DNA of 64,000 bases. It comes from Flammula alnicola. Its lineage: Eukaryota; Basidiomycota; Agaricomycetes; Agaricales; Strophariaceae. Position 1 is the first letter of the stretch; every line of letters starts with the position of its first letter. The position numbers were made by a program, and so were the translations under genes. Below the pieces are notes generated by a model. That model saw only the letters and a list, made by a program, of their open reading frames with translations. It was not told the origin of the DNA and did no database searches. The stretch is from positions 1-64,000 of the forward strand of contig JADNRV010000012.1 of NCBI GenBank assembly GCA_015499995.1, read 5' to 3'. Below, piece after piece: positions 33,201-45,500 of the stretch.

Positions 33201-36200
33201 CCTGCTGGTCTATCTCGGCCCTAAGGATGCGAACTTGAATGCCCGCCTTTCAAAAGAACAATTAGCAGAACAGCTTGGATAAGACGGTTATGGGAGATGC
33301 GTACTCCAAAAAATGAAAGCGTGTTATGAAGCCTGTTGTTGCAAGTGGAGATTTCCCTCAAAGTTTCATTCCGCTTTAGATACTTCTTTAACCAAGGGCG
33401 ATTATTTTGCTTTATCATAAGACGGTGCACACAGGAAAAGGACCTGCGCATAGGCTTGAGCCAATAATATCGATAAAGAAAGATTTGCGCACTCCTCTAA
33501 ACTTCAATGGGCGCTGCTAAGCCTTCCGGCACTATGCCAGCTTCAGAGAATTCTTCACGGACTGCGAGAAGTAAAGTGGCGCAACGGTCTGTCAGGTGTA
33601 TAAATGCTAGGGTATGCATCTATGCCGTCGCAATTCAACAACAGAAGTTTTATAAATGCGATATGATATCACGCACATCGATATCCTGAACAGCGTTCCA
33701 GATGTTAAAAAGAATTTCCCCTGATTTCCGCAAACCCGGAACTGGCGAACGATCACGACCCGACAGATCGGCAGTGATAATAAGTGAGAGGTCAGCGGTC
33801 TTTTTTCCCACCGTAGACCAAATGGCTTGAGCCACAGCCTTTCGGCAAGTGTAAGTCAACATGCTACACAACAAAGCAAACAACCAATTCTCACCTTGTG
33901 TGCATACAACATAGCTTTTGTATATTCTGGCCGGACATTCGTTCTCTGTTTTGCCCCCTTCTGCCAGGAACTTTGCGGATTATTATCATCCGATGAGGAA
34001 AAGGAGGATAGCCCTAGTCTGGCAGACTCCATAGTTTTTAACGTTTTTTGGTTCTCCGAGGTTATTAGCGTTGTCGGGAGTGCTGATCATTAATCATAAG
34101 CTCACATTTTCATTTGCCATGGTTTCCATTTCATTTATAATTTGACTTATGGCTGATGTTGATGTCACAACGCTCCCCATGTTCAAACCTTCAACATTTT
34201 CTGCGATGGCTTCAATCTGAAGTGAAAAATCAGCCCTCAGGAGCCATGACGAGGATTTGATGAGTTAGATATTAGATATACGTACCTTTTGTTTCGCGTC
34301 CAAGAAAACGACACCTTAACAAATATTTGTTTGAGCAGTGATCAGTCCTAGAGAATGTGATTCAAACCTTCTTCTTCACAAACATGATGTGAGCGCAGAA
34401 TCCGTGCAAAGAGCTGATCCGCAGGAGGTAGAACCAAGTCGTCCTATGTGAGACAATAAATTTACAATATCTTCCATGCAAAAAAGTACCACTTACCTGT
34501 GAAATTACCGAGATCCAATCCTTATCTTCGGTGATGGCCATCCTCGCATTAGGCCTCTGATACCAGTCAAGGTCGGAAAATCAAGACAAAGGATATCAAG
34601 AAATTTACGCACTTCCTTCAATAACATTTCGTTGATGACCTTCGATGGATGATTTGCCTAGATAGCCTGTAAGGTGAATCGTTGGACGAGATCAAATGTA
34701 GGTTACAGCACGCACCAGAGCTGTTGGTAAATCTGACACGTGGACAGACCCTGTGGACGCAGGAGATAGAGTATCGGTCAGCCTCGAAGCACCGCGAGCA
34801 CCAGATTGTCCACCCGGGTTAGACGTAGATCCGCCTGTGGTAGAGCCGGATGGGTTGCTGGGGTGAAAGGATGATGGAGCATACGAATCAAAGGTGCTGC
34901 GATCATGTTGAACATAGCTCATGTCAGTTTCGGACACCAGCTTGTCCCAAATGTCATTGTCCAGGGTAGCGTTGAGCGTCCGAATGAACAAACATTGGTT
35001 GTCGTAGACGATGCCATCCTGCGATGGATCGTTGGCCCTCAATTCTTCGATCTCTCGAATATCGGGACCGGCCCTAACCTCAGCCATACCGGAGTACTCC
35101 CAGCCATATGTCCGCCCTACACTGCTCTCACCCATAGGTCTGAACTTCAGGCGAAACCCATTCTGGGCAGTAGTTTTCGCGAAAGTCGCCATACCCCACG
35201 TTGTCGTTTGGTCCCAGCCTACAACGAGTCGAACGTCTCCGTTTCTAGCCTCGCGTCCGCGAACGTCATGAACATATCGATACCAGTCCTCGGCATTTGC
35301 AGACATGTATTTCCTGAACCTGATGACGCTTCCGAGGTCTTCGGATTTTGACCCCTGCGGCATTGTAAGTATGGCACCCTCCGATTCTGTTGTTTCAAAC
35401 GTCAGGCCTCTATTCGCGAAGATCAGCCCATCGGTCCTCGCAGTCATAAGGAAGATAAACTTACGAAGGATCGCTATCGCGCCGAGACCTCTCAACGGAA
35501 CCACTGGAAAGATAGCTATTAGGCCTGAACCCGGAGTGTCCGCGAACGTCAGAGGGCCTAAGGGGTGGTTTTAACGGAACGAAGTTCTCCGGAACGTCTT
35601 CAGCGTTATTGGGGTCGTCCCGGGGTAGGCATATGTTGAACAAAAAATCAAAGCCTCCGTAGTCAGTGATGATGCCTACGTCGCCGATAGAAATCCCTCG
35701 CCGCTGATATTGAAGTGGAAGTTTGGTATTGGGCTCCGGGACCCACAAAGGCGACCCGCGCCCTTTGACGGAAAGATGCCGATAGTAGATATCGCAGCTT
35801 TTCTGCACGGGAAGAGAAGGCCTTCTCTGTGGAGCAAACGTTTATCTCCGTAAGCATTGTTTGAAAACTTTTAGATGATGCTTACCCAAGGCCGCTGCTG
35901 TTCGTCAGGCACACCTATTGTAAATGTTAGATTTGGATTGTAGACAAAATTAGGTGAAATATCCATACGAATGGCTTGCTCCGGTGTTCGAACAGATACA
36001 TTGTTGGCTTGCTGTCTTTCCTCGTCTCCTCTTAATTCCTAATCAATTGCATGAAGAAATTGTTCTAGCATGGCTGATGACTGGGGCATACCGCTTCATT
36101 AAGGTCAACATATCCTCCCTCTGAGATCCGTTAACTTAATTGAGGCATTTTCTCTGAAGTATGCTTACGATTGAAATTAATCGTGAGATTGGTATGGTGG

Positions 36201-36564
36201 CCGCGAGTCATATTAAATTGTCCTCCGTTTATATCGAGATCGTTGGCTCCTGTAAAAAAGGAGCCCTGAGATGGTCTACATGTAAAGAACTTAGCTTTGG
36301 CCGATCAAATAGCAGCATGAAGAGAAGACGTACGCTACTTGATTGTTACGACCTAGTCTCGCTATACGAGAAGTCGACGATGCGCCCAAACCCCTAGTTG
36401 GTGCCACTTGTCTGTCTTGCCCTCTTGAAGGACCACCTACACCACGACCTCGACGAGCCTGTGCCAATGGTATCGGGTTCTGATCACATCCACATCTTCA
36501 GTCCATGACTTTGCCAACGAAAAGGTTCATTACCCACCGTCGTGGGTGTATTTTGGTGTGCCAT
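30284..36564 (-). CDS. Chimeric TKL protein kinase with MLKL-like four-helix bundle
   Basis: Twenty-seven exons join in phase to 1593 aa. Exons: 36564-36538, 36479-36353, 36249-36169, 36120-36092, 36038-35969, 35914-35886, 35826-35465, 35409-34716, 34657-34613, 34556-34497, 34443-34368, 34314-34286, 34216-34106, 34053-33895, 33838-33677, 33619-33503, 33454-33305, 33246-33132, 33080-32618, 32553-31982, 31927-31749, 31704-31455, 31386-31207, 31145-30893, 30838-30660, 30610-30546, 30481-30284. Residues 1-543: the segment shared with the MAP3K gene, with an INGGQFN motif like those ahead of NLR-type proteins in mushrooms, and GRGSPLWVPEPN...GDVGIITDYGGFDF. About 630-830: MLKL-type N-terminal helical bundle (VPGLRKSGEILFNIW, WLKKYLKRNE). 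About 970-1300: TKL kinase with Lys999, HGD 1120-1122, Asn1127, DFG 1140-1142, so probably active. The C-terminus (PLWEPSAVDLGAVGYLQKPGG to LRFKPDTVDLL) is a domain recurring in Agaricomycetes. The intron 30611-30659 has a GC donor. It could be two genes, but no start is seen at the junction. Confidence 0.8.
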
Positions 36565-36838
36565 TGCGGGAAAATGATCCAGAGAGAGCCTACGTCAACG
36601 AAAGTGAAGTCGGTGTAGTTGAAGAACAAAGTACTAGTCTTGAAGAAGTGCGACTACAATTAGATACCGCTTGACAGTTGGTTTGCTTACGTGATGTGAA
36701 CAGCCTCCCCCAAACGGCGCAAGCCTTCCCTATTTCAAGAATGTCTCGAGTACAAGTTGCACATCGCCTGTGGGCCGTAGAACCAGTTTTAATTCGGTTT
36801 ACAGTGAGAAAGGCCCAAAGTCGGAGGGAAGAACACAA
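34187..36838. repeat. Segmental duplication, copy A (about 2.65 kb)
   Basis: Matches 39897-42565 in the same orientation over its whole length, including about 270 bp upstream of the start codon and 12 exons. Exon lengths are identical in both copies (27, 127, 81, 29, 70, 29, 362, 694, 45, 60, 76, 29). Similarity ends inside the exon after AENVEG on one side, and after AAGGCCCAAAGT on the other. Confidence 0.9.
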
Positions 36839-37311
36839 AACATTTCGGATATGGAAATTTCGGCAGTTCGGCATTTCGGTGCTTCGGCGCGTTCCAATCG
36901 CTCATACTTACAATTAGCGACGACAGCTGATTGATAAAACTTCGTAGATGCTAGGGCTCGTATATCGTCAATTCCCTTGGCCATTAATGCACCTTGACGA
37001 CTTATCACATGCACTCGTTGTGGATTAAATTGCCTTCTCAGGATGTTGGCATAGGCATAGCTCATGCAGGATAATGTACTGTCTGTTTCAACTTTCATAC
37101 AAAACCATGCAATATGTCGTGTACCGTAATCTGAATCATGATCTCGAGATGATCTCGAGCTCTTAAATCGGACTTGCTCTCGAGTGAATCCTTGATCTAC
37201 CAACGCCAGTCCTGTAGATCAGCTGTAGATATGACCCTCTATCACTGGTAGGTTCTCATCGCGTAGCAGATACCAGCAACAATGAGTAAGAGACGTAAAA
37301 GTAGATCGTTC
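36839..37311. other. Gap between the two kinase genes, one unexplained open frame
   Basis: A minus-strand open frame of 134 codons (36799-37203) includes CMKVETDSTLSCMSYAY and GIDDIRALASTKFYQSA. It overlaps the promoter copy of the TKL gene. It looks protein-like in composition but I do not recognise a family, and it has no clear gene structure. It may be a remnant. Confidence 0.35.
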
Positions 37312-39925
37312 TTATGTAAATCCGCTGAATGCCCAGTCAGGTGGAAGTATGAGATAGGGGTGTTGTCGCAGTTCAGCTGCACTCGGTCGCTCTTCGGGGT
37401 TTCTGGTGGATTATTATCAGGACGATGAAGAGAGAAAAAGAGTCAGGTAAATACGCACATCGCAAAGCATCTTCGTCTGAAGTCATCCGCTTCCTCGGAG
37501 AGAACAATGTCTTCGGGCACAGGTGGTGGTTCTTTAGATTGGGAGAGCTAGGGTTAAATGGCGCGAATGAGAAATACAGAACTATTTGTATGGGACTGGA
37601 ACCATACCTTGAACATGACTGCGACCATCTCTTCACCGATCCAAGGCCTCATGCCAGACCACATCTCCAAGACAACGCATCCAACACTCCAAATGTCTAT
37701 CTTGAAATTATAAACCTTCTCCTGGGTGTTGATAACCTCCGGGGCCATCCAAAATAGAGTACCTTGCAGAGGCGTGGAAGCACCGCCAGCCAAGTCTTCT
37801 GTTCGTTTTGAGACTGAAAAATCTGAGATTTTGCATGTTCCTGACATTTCGACGAGAATGTTGTCGCCTTTCAGATCCTAAACCATTTCGTTAACAAGCA
37901 TGTTCAAAAGGAACGGTAAAACCAGTAGAATCGACGTACTCGATGAAGGATGCCCTTCGAATGGAGATATTCAAGTCCACATAATATCTGGGCTGTAAAT
38001 GACCTCGTAACGTTGTCATCGAATTTGCCGTGCTTGTGCAGACAGCTTCCGACAGATCCGCCAGGAACGTATTCGAGGAAACTAAGTGACCATATGCCAT
38101 GAGAAGTCACTCTACATCCAAGAAAGAAAGCAAAAAAAAAACACATACATGCTCAGATTTGCAGCCGTCTCCTCGAAGCCAAGATACTGCACGATATTTG
38201 GATGGTCAAGATCTCTCAGGGTCTCGCTTTCCATCTTCACGGCCTGCACGACCGTATGCTGCCGCGAATCATTCTCGTCACTCGCGGTCTGCGGAAGCTC
38301 AACCTGCTTGACCGCGATAATTTCCCCCGTGGTGGCATTCAGGGCCAAGTACACACGTCCATACGTTCCTTTGCCGATCAACTCACCCCGCACCCACTGG
38401 AACGCACCTGTAAAACCATGACATTAGCATATATGTCGAATGACTTTTTAACGCGGCGGCATAACGTACGAGGTCCGCCGGATGGTGCCTCTGGTAAAGA
38501 AACATTGGAATCATTGCGTCCTTGTACAGTCGTCACTTCCTCCCACTTGCTTCCCCAAAGCTTCGTCCTCCGCCTGTGCAGCACATTGTCCGTATGTGAA
38601 ATCATGTACGCCGCCCTCGACATGCGGTCAATGCGCTTCTTGTGCTCCTGTGCAACGATACGAATAGACTTCTTCGCTCTAATCCTTGCCCAATCGTCGT
38701 TGACTGGCGTAGGAGGCGGCAAAGCAGCTGTGGAGGCCTCAGCGGTAGTAGGTGAGGTGTCACCCGACGTCGCTTCAATAACGGGCTTGTCAAGATCATG
38801 CTTCGGGAAGAACTCCTCAAGGTGGTCGTAGATATTCTCAGGAGGAGGACGAAGTGCCCAGTTGTCACCTTCAGGGTCGATGGATGTGCTCTCCGGTCGT
38901 CTAGGCTGTAGTCTCAGCGCAGTCGTGGGCGCTAGACGATAACTCGGAGGCGGAAGATCCTTGGGCGCTAGACAATAATCCGGAGGCGGAAGATCCTTGG
39001 GTGGTGACTCGGGTCGAGCTTGAGCTTGGCCGTCCGCCGTTGTACCACTACCTCCATTGCTCGACCCTGTAAGATATTCGATTTGAACCTTCAAAGACGG
39101 CCGGGCCGCATTCTTCGCGAGCTCACGTCTGGCAATCCATGCGCCACGGCCGTTATCCGGGTCGTCATCATCATCCCCATCATCTGGACCATATGAAACC
39201 CAAGAAGTCCTGCTCGCCAGTGGCGGAGGCGAGGGAAGGCGTCGTGTGGGACGTGATTGCTGTGATCGGGGATGTACAAAGGTTCCTGTCGAAGTGGCCT
39301 GGAAGATGCTGTATTTCTGATCCTCCTGCTTTACCGTTAGCTCTAAACTACGGTCTTTGCTTATGAGATTTGTCGGATTTTCGGGTGACAATGGCGGCGA
39401 TGGACCCTCAACATAACGAGCCCTATCATCATGCGGCAGACTCTGCGGACTGACTGGCGTGTGAGGAGGCGTGGTGTTCGAGGTCTCAGGCCAACTTTGC
39501 ACGTCCGATGAAAGATCTGAAAGGTCACTATAATAAGTCGGCTTTGGTCGAGGCCCAGGTATCGAACCTGGCGAGTGGTAAGTCCTGCTATTAGGAGGTA
39601 CCGTGCGAGGCGAGCGATTAAACTCTTCCCAACCCAACGTCGAGCTGGGGACCGCAGGCAACTGCCTTCGCGGATATCCATGCGTTGGAGGAATGGTATC
39701 CACTGCTGCCGACTGTGGGCGAGGGTATCCGCCTTCTCCTCCCTTCCGATCAATGAATACGCTGGTCGCGACTGGTAAATGAGCTCGGGGTTTAGTTAAG
39801 GGTCGTGAATCTTGCGATGTCGAAGGGACAGGTGGCGGGATAACAATCTCCTGTGAGACATCCCCGTCATCAGATGTCCTTCTTGACTGTAGCGAACCTT
39901 CAACATTTTCAGCGACAACTTCAAT
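37312..39925 (-). CDS. BCK1-like MAP kinase kinase kinase (kinase-coding exons of the second chimera)
   Basis: Exons 39925-38470, 38407-38149, 38081-37940, 37877-37608, 37547-37459 and 37402-37312 form the C-terminal part, codons 544-1311 of the fused model. A Pro/Ser-rich region is followed by ENIYDHLEEFFPKHDLDKPVIEA, cut here as EEFFPKHDLDKP, a block typical of basidiomycete Bck1. The Ste11-type kinase domain has GKGTYGRV, Lys1062 in IAVKQVEL, HRDLKGDN at 1161-1168, GTLFWMAPEV and WSVGCVVLEMW. The DFG motif reads D1181-F-S1183. Family knowledge: Bck1 is the MAP3K of the cell-wall integrity cascade. The first Met in the open frame is at 39703; the frame stays open upstream to a splice acceptor at 39926 and on into the duplicated segment. 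It may be a second, diverging Bck1-like copy rather than the housekeeping gene. Confidence 0.85.
38929..39000. repeat. Two 36-bp tandem units inside the MAP3K
   Basis: Units 38929-38964 and 38965-39000 differ at four or so positions and encode a repeated PKDLPPPxYxLAP peptide. The same sequence family reappears at about 30075-30105. Confidence 0.75.
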
Positions 39926-42565
39926 CTAAGGTGAGAAATCAGGCCTCAGGAGCCATGACGAGGATTTGACGAATTCGAGATACATACCTTTTGTTTCGCG
40001 TCCAAGAAAATGACACCTTGAAAAATATTTGTTTGAACAGTGATCATTCGTAGAGAATGTGATTCAAACCTTCTTCTTCACAAACATGATGGGAGCGCAG
40101 AATCCGTGCAAAGAGCTGATCCGCAGGAGGTAGAACCAAGTCGTCCTATGTGAGACAATAAATGTACAATTTCTTCCATGCAAAAACTACCACTTACTTG
40201 TGAAATTACCGAGATCCAATCCTTATCTTCGGTGATGGCCATCCTCGCATTAGGCCTCTGATACCGGTCAAGGTCGGAAATCAAGACAAAGGATATCAAG
40301 AAATTTACGGACTTCCTTCAATAACATTTCGTTGATGACCTTGGACGGATGATTTGCCTAAATAACCTGTAAGGCGAACATTTCGATGAGATCAAATGCA
40401 GGTTTGAATACCCACCAGAGCTGTTGGTAAATCTGACACGTGGACAGACTGAGTAGATATTAGAGAGACAGTGTCGGCCATCCTCGAAGCACCACGAGCA
40501 CCCGATTGTCCACCCGGGTTAGACGTAGATCCGCCTGTGGTGGAGCCGGATGGGTTGCTGGGGTGAAAGGATGATGGAGCATCCGAACCAAAGGTGCTGG
40601 GATCATTTTGAAGATAGTTCATGTCAGTTTCGGACACCAGCTTGTCCCACACATCATTGTCCAGGGTAGCGTTAAGCGTCCGAATGAACAAGCATTGGTT
40701 TCGGTATACGATGCCATCCTGCGATGGATCGTTGGCCCTCAATTCCTCGATCTCTTGAATATCGGGACCGGCCCTAACCTCAGCCATACCGGCGTACTCC
40801 CAGCCATATGTCTGGCCTACGCTACTCTCACCCACGGGTCCGAATTTCAAGCGAATCCCGTTCTGGGCCGTGGTTTTCGTGAAAGTTGCCATGCCCCATG
40901 TCGTGGTTTGGTCCCAGCCTACAACGAGTCGTACATCTCCATTTCTGGCCTCGCGTCCGCGAACGTCATGGACATAACGATACTAGTCCTCAGCATTCGC
41001 AGACATGTATTTCCTGAACCTGACGACGCTTCCAAGGTCTTTGGATTTTGAACCCTGCGGCATTGTAAGTATGGCACCCTCCGATTCTGTTGTTTCAAAC
41101 GTCAGGCCACTATTCAGGAATATAAGCTGCGTGATCGCTCCGAGTCGTAAGATAATCTTACGAAGGATCGCTGTCGTCCCGAGACCTCTCAATGGAACCA
41201 CTCGAGAGATAGCTATTAGGCCTGAACACAGAGTGTCCGCGAACGTCAGAGGGCCTGAGGGGTGGCTTTAACGGTGCGAAGTGCTCTGGAACGTCTTCAG
41301 CGTTAATGGGGTCGTCCCGGGGTAGGCATATGTTGAACAAAAAGTCAAAGCCTCCATAGTCAGTGATGATGCCTACGTCGCCAATGGAAATCCCTCGTCG
41401 CTGATATTGGAGTGGAAGTTCAGTATTGGGCTCCGGGACCCACAACGGCGACCCTCGTCCTTTGACAGAGAGATGCCGATAGTAAATATCGCAGCTTTTC
41501 TGCACGGGAAGAGAAGGCCTTCTCTGCGAAGCAAGTATTTATCTTCGTAAGCACTGTTGAAAAATTTTAGATAAGGCTTACCCAAGGCTGCCGCTGTTCG
41601 TCAGGAACACCTATTGTAAACGTCAGATTTGGACAAACTTTAGGTGAAATATACATACGAATGGCTTGCTCCGGTGTTCGAACAGATACATTGTTAGCCT
41701 GCCGTCTTTCCTCGTCTCCTCCCAATTCCTAATCAATTCCATGAAGAAATTGTGCTAGCATGGCTGATGACTGGGCATACCGCTTCGTCAATGTCAACAC
41801 ATCCTCCCTCTAAGATCCGTTAACTTGTGATTGAAATATTTTCTCTGAAGTGCGCTTACGATTGAAATTAATCGTGAGATTGGTATGGTGGCCACGAGTC
41901 ATGTTAAATTGTCCTCCGCTTATATCGAGGTCGTTGGCTCCTGTAAAAAAGGAGCCCTGAGACGGTCTGCAGGCAACGAACTTAGCTTTGGCCGATCAAA
42001 TAGCAGCATGAAGAGAAGACGTACGTTACTTGATTGTTACGACTTGCTCTCGCTATACGAGAAGTCGACGATGTGCCCAAACCCCTGGTTGGTGCCACCT
42101 GTCTGGCTTGACCTCTTGAAGGACCACCTATGCCGCGACCTCGACGAGCCTGTGCCAATGGTATCGGGTTCTGATCAAATCCATATCTTCATTCCATCAC
42201 TTGGTCAACGAAAAAGTTCATTACGCACCGTGGTGGGCGTATTTTGGTGTGCCATTGCAAGCAAATCATCCAGAGAGAGGCAAATAAACCTTGCCTACGT
42301 CAACGAAAGTGAAGCAGGTGACAAGGTCGTAGTTGACGCAGTCGAAGTACAAGGACTAGTCTTGTAGGATTCGCCTACAATTAGATGCCGCTTGACATGC
42401 TTGACAGTTGGTTTGTTTACGTGATGTGAACAGCCCCCCCAAAATGGCGCAAGCCCCTATATCAAGAATTTCTCAAGTACAAGTTGTACATCACCTATGG
42501 GCCGTAGAACCAGTTTTCGTTTAACTTTACAGTAAGAAAGGCCCAAAGTAGGAGGGAAGAACAGC
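39897..42565. repeat. Segmental duplication, copy B (about 2.67 kb)
   Basis: Direct repeat of 34187-36838, 5.7 kb away, same strand. It carries single-base changes throughout and a nonsense change at 40983-40985. Confidence 0.9.
39988..42255 (-). pseudogene. N-terminal half of the MAP3K chimera, interrupted by an in-frame TAG
   Basis: Exons 42255-42229, 42170-42044, 41940-41860, 41809-41781, 41728-41659, 41610-41582, 41523-41162, 41109-40416, 40357-40313, 40257-40198, 40145-40070 and 40016-39988 mirror the first 12 exons of the TKL gene with identical lengths and phases. They join in frame to the MAP3K exon at 39925. In the sixth line of similarity, copy A reads EDWYRYVHDV while copy B has TAG in place of the Trp codon (minus strand 40985-40983, codon 284). 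All other frames and splice sites are kept, so the break looks recent. Either the chimera is dead, or the kinase is made from an internal start, or the base is an error or a heterozygous allele. Confidence 0.75.
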
Positions 42566-45500
42566 AAGTTGAGTCGGCTCCATCCTTGCCCACGGTGAAC
42601 TTTGCCGATAAAACTTCTCACGGTCCTGCCAATGTTTTTTTCTCTCTTGACCACTCGTTCCTCTCCCCGTCGCTTTTCTCTCTCCTTGCAAAACAACTTT
42701 CCGGCCGTACAATACGCTGAATTTCCCGTACGACCTTCGTCGTGATTGAGGCTAATCCAGTGGGATCTCATTTGCCTTTCTATCTCGTGTCGTGGCTCGC
42801 GTTTCACGCACCGAATCTATTCTTGGTTGAGAGGAGGCTCGCGCTGCATCGGTTTTTTCGTGATAGGAAAGAAAGAAACCCGCTTATTGAGTATGAGGAA
42901 CTGGCTGGAAGGTGCACATTTAGTTCGTTTCTTGTGTTTCCTGGAGTTTCCATGAAATTCATCTCTTTATTTCCAGCCTATGGCCGAAACTGCATATGTG
43001 CACGACAGAGAGTGAGAAACCAAAAACACTGCTGCTCTCTGTCAGTTCACGCGCAAATCTATCTCAGGCTGGTTTTCCAAGTCCAAGTCATGTTCATGTT
43101 TTCATTTCTTTCTCAGCAACTTGAGCTGGGTGTGTCAGGAGTTCTCTCCCTCTCGTTCATGTTCATTTCCCACCAGCATGTTCCCAGTTTTCTTCTGTTT
43201 TTCCTTTATTTCTGCACGACGAATGGTTCCTTGACACATTGATTCCGTGGTGCGACAATTGCTGTTTCTTCCTCCTTCTCTGGCCCCTTTATTGCTGGCA
43301 AGTCAGAGATACCAGCTAGCTCGAGTTCGGGATTTCTCCCTTCCTTTCGCTTTTGCCTTTCTCCGTCTCTTTTGCATCATGCCGTTGTATTCTGGCGTTT
43401 GGGCGCGACGCTACCGATCCCAGGAGTGCCTATCCTGCTGGTGATTCCGTCATCTCGTTTTCCCGGCGTAGCAACGCGGAAAAGCCCACCACTTTGCCTA
43501 CGTTCTAATTTCCCTCTCTAAGCTCGATGCCTACTGACGTGCTTGAACTGCTAATTTTTACGAACAGGGTCGTGAATCAGATAGGCATCCGAACTTTAAC
43601 GAATAAACCTCCCAGTTACACGCATTGACAACGAGCATACTGTATGCGCATGGTTATTCCACTAATAATTTGTTATACTTAGGTGTTTAAGGCTTGCCGC
43701 CGCCGCCGCCGCCATACCCTTTGCAGAATTAGTATCGATGAGGGGAACGGAGACGAGGATGTGTTAGCGTTCATGCATCGTGGATTATGAATGCTTCAAG
43801 GCTCCGATATTTTGATGCTTTTTCACGTGGAATTCGAGTTTCGTCGGAGCTTGATCAGCATGTCGAAGGCGTTCATGACGGCGTGCTCGACGAGTGAGTG
43901 GTTCGAGTTTGTCCTCGTGCTCGTTTTCTGACCTTCTAGTGTTCTCTAGGATTTCAAGAACTTGCTTTCCGTGCTTTACCCGAGCGAAATTAAGGCTTCG
44001 AGTAATATTTGTAATGTTTGTTTTTCATTCTTTCAAGCACAACTCCTATCTTCGTCCACATATATGCGCGGTCTAACTTATTATTATCAGCTTTACACAT
44101 ACCTTGAATGAATGGTTCGGATGTATCCATCAACCACCATCGACTTCTCGGACCTGTCCACGACTCGGTCTCGTCGGACGCCACGTCTATACTCGAGTAC
44201 AGCGCAATTAGGATGAAAACGAAAACGACAGTCGCGTTGATTTGTTCCGCGGCGTTTTTGATTCCCAGGACCTACAGCGTCACACCCGCAGGTGTGACCA
44301 CAATCGCGGCTTAATTGCGTGTGTGGTTATTACTTGGGTTCACAAGAAAGAAGCTTCGCCCGAGTTTGCCGCCCCTCTGTGCAGTGCAATCCCCTGTCAT
44401 CCGTAGTTCGGAATCGAATCCTTCGCATCCGTGATTCATGAACGTTTGAACAGCGAGGCAATCAGGCTGCAATCACAGTCATGAATGGACGTGGCACTTT
44501 CAAATCAACAATCAACGAGTCGGAGAAGAACTATGATCTATGATGGCAATTAAGCGTTTGCTTACGCTTTTTGGCCCGGGGTTCAACGCCCGCATTCGAT
44601 CTCGGGCTGTGTTTGGAAGGTCTGGCGCCCGCATAGTGCGGTTTGGGTGCGTGCGCTTGAGTGTTTTTGGGTGGGAGGGGTTCCGTTTTTTGGAATGGCT
44701 TTGAGGGTGTGGGGCCGGTGCTGCCTTAGCCTAGACGTGGAGACGAACGAGGCATGGGGCTGGCCCGCTCGAACTGGGTTAATGGGATGGAGGTTCGATT
44801 GAGTAATAGGAAGCCTATGGAAAGCGGAACGTTCGCAGGAAGAAGGGAAGTCGAGGCCAGCTGGGTTCCCTCTTTTATTCCGGATTGAATTTTTTTTGGA
44901 CGTTAGGGTACCCAACTGGAGTCTGCTCGACAGTGCATGCCACTTCTTTTCGCTTCTCTTCTCTCTCTCCGCACCATACACACACACACACACACTCTGT
45001 TCGACGATACTCTTCACTGCCCTCCATCTTCTATCCTTTTTCCCTTGGTATCGCCGACTTGATTCGTGTCTGTGCTCATCGTCCTCCGGCTATTGAGGAC
45101 GGAGGGTCTGTGCAAGTGGTTTTTCCACCTACAACGTCGATCAACACACCCTGCTCCCGCGACGGAACCCAGAACACCATCCCACCTTCTTTCCCTTCCT
45201 TATAATTCCTCGACCCGGCTTTGGTTTCGCACCTTAGCTTCTTAAAAGCAATATTGCAACTCATCGTTATCGCATCTCTTACTATCAACACCAGCCTGCC
45301 GACTTGACTACTACTACTACTTCAACTTGCCCACTGCATTTGCTACTGCCGACTCGCTCGCCTGCCTCGCCTTTGCCTTGCTTACAGCTTCAGTTATCCA
45401 CGACCACTTCGTACAGCTTCCCTACCTGCTTTCGCTTCTATTTGCCTATTGCCACTTGCATTCGCTCGACGACACCTACCAGCCAGCCAGCTCTTTATCT

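Noticed and set aside
36799..37203. 134-codon minus-strand frame as a gene
   Set aside because: Overlaps the duplicated promoter block, has no recognised domain and no intron structure; noted only as a possible remnant.
42742..43242. Plus-strand open frame of 166 codons
   Set aside because: Composition of C/T-rich DNA, no family motif, no start context or splice partners.
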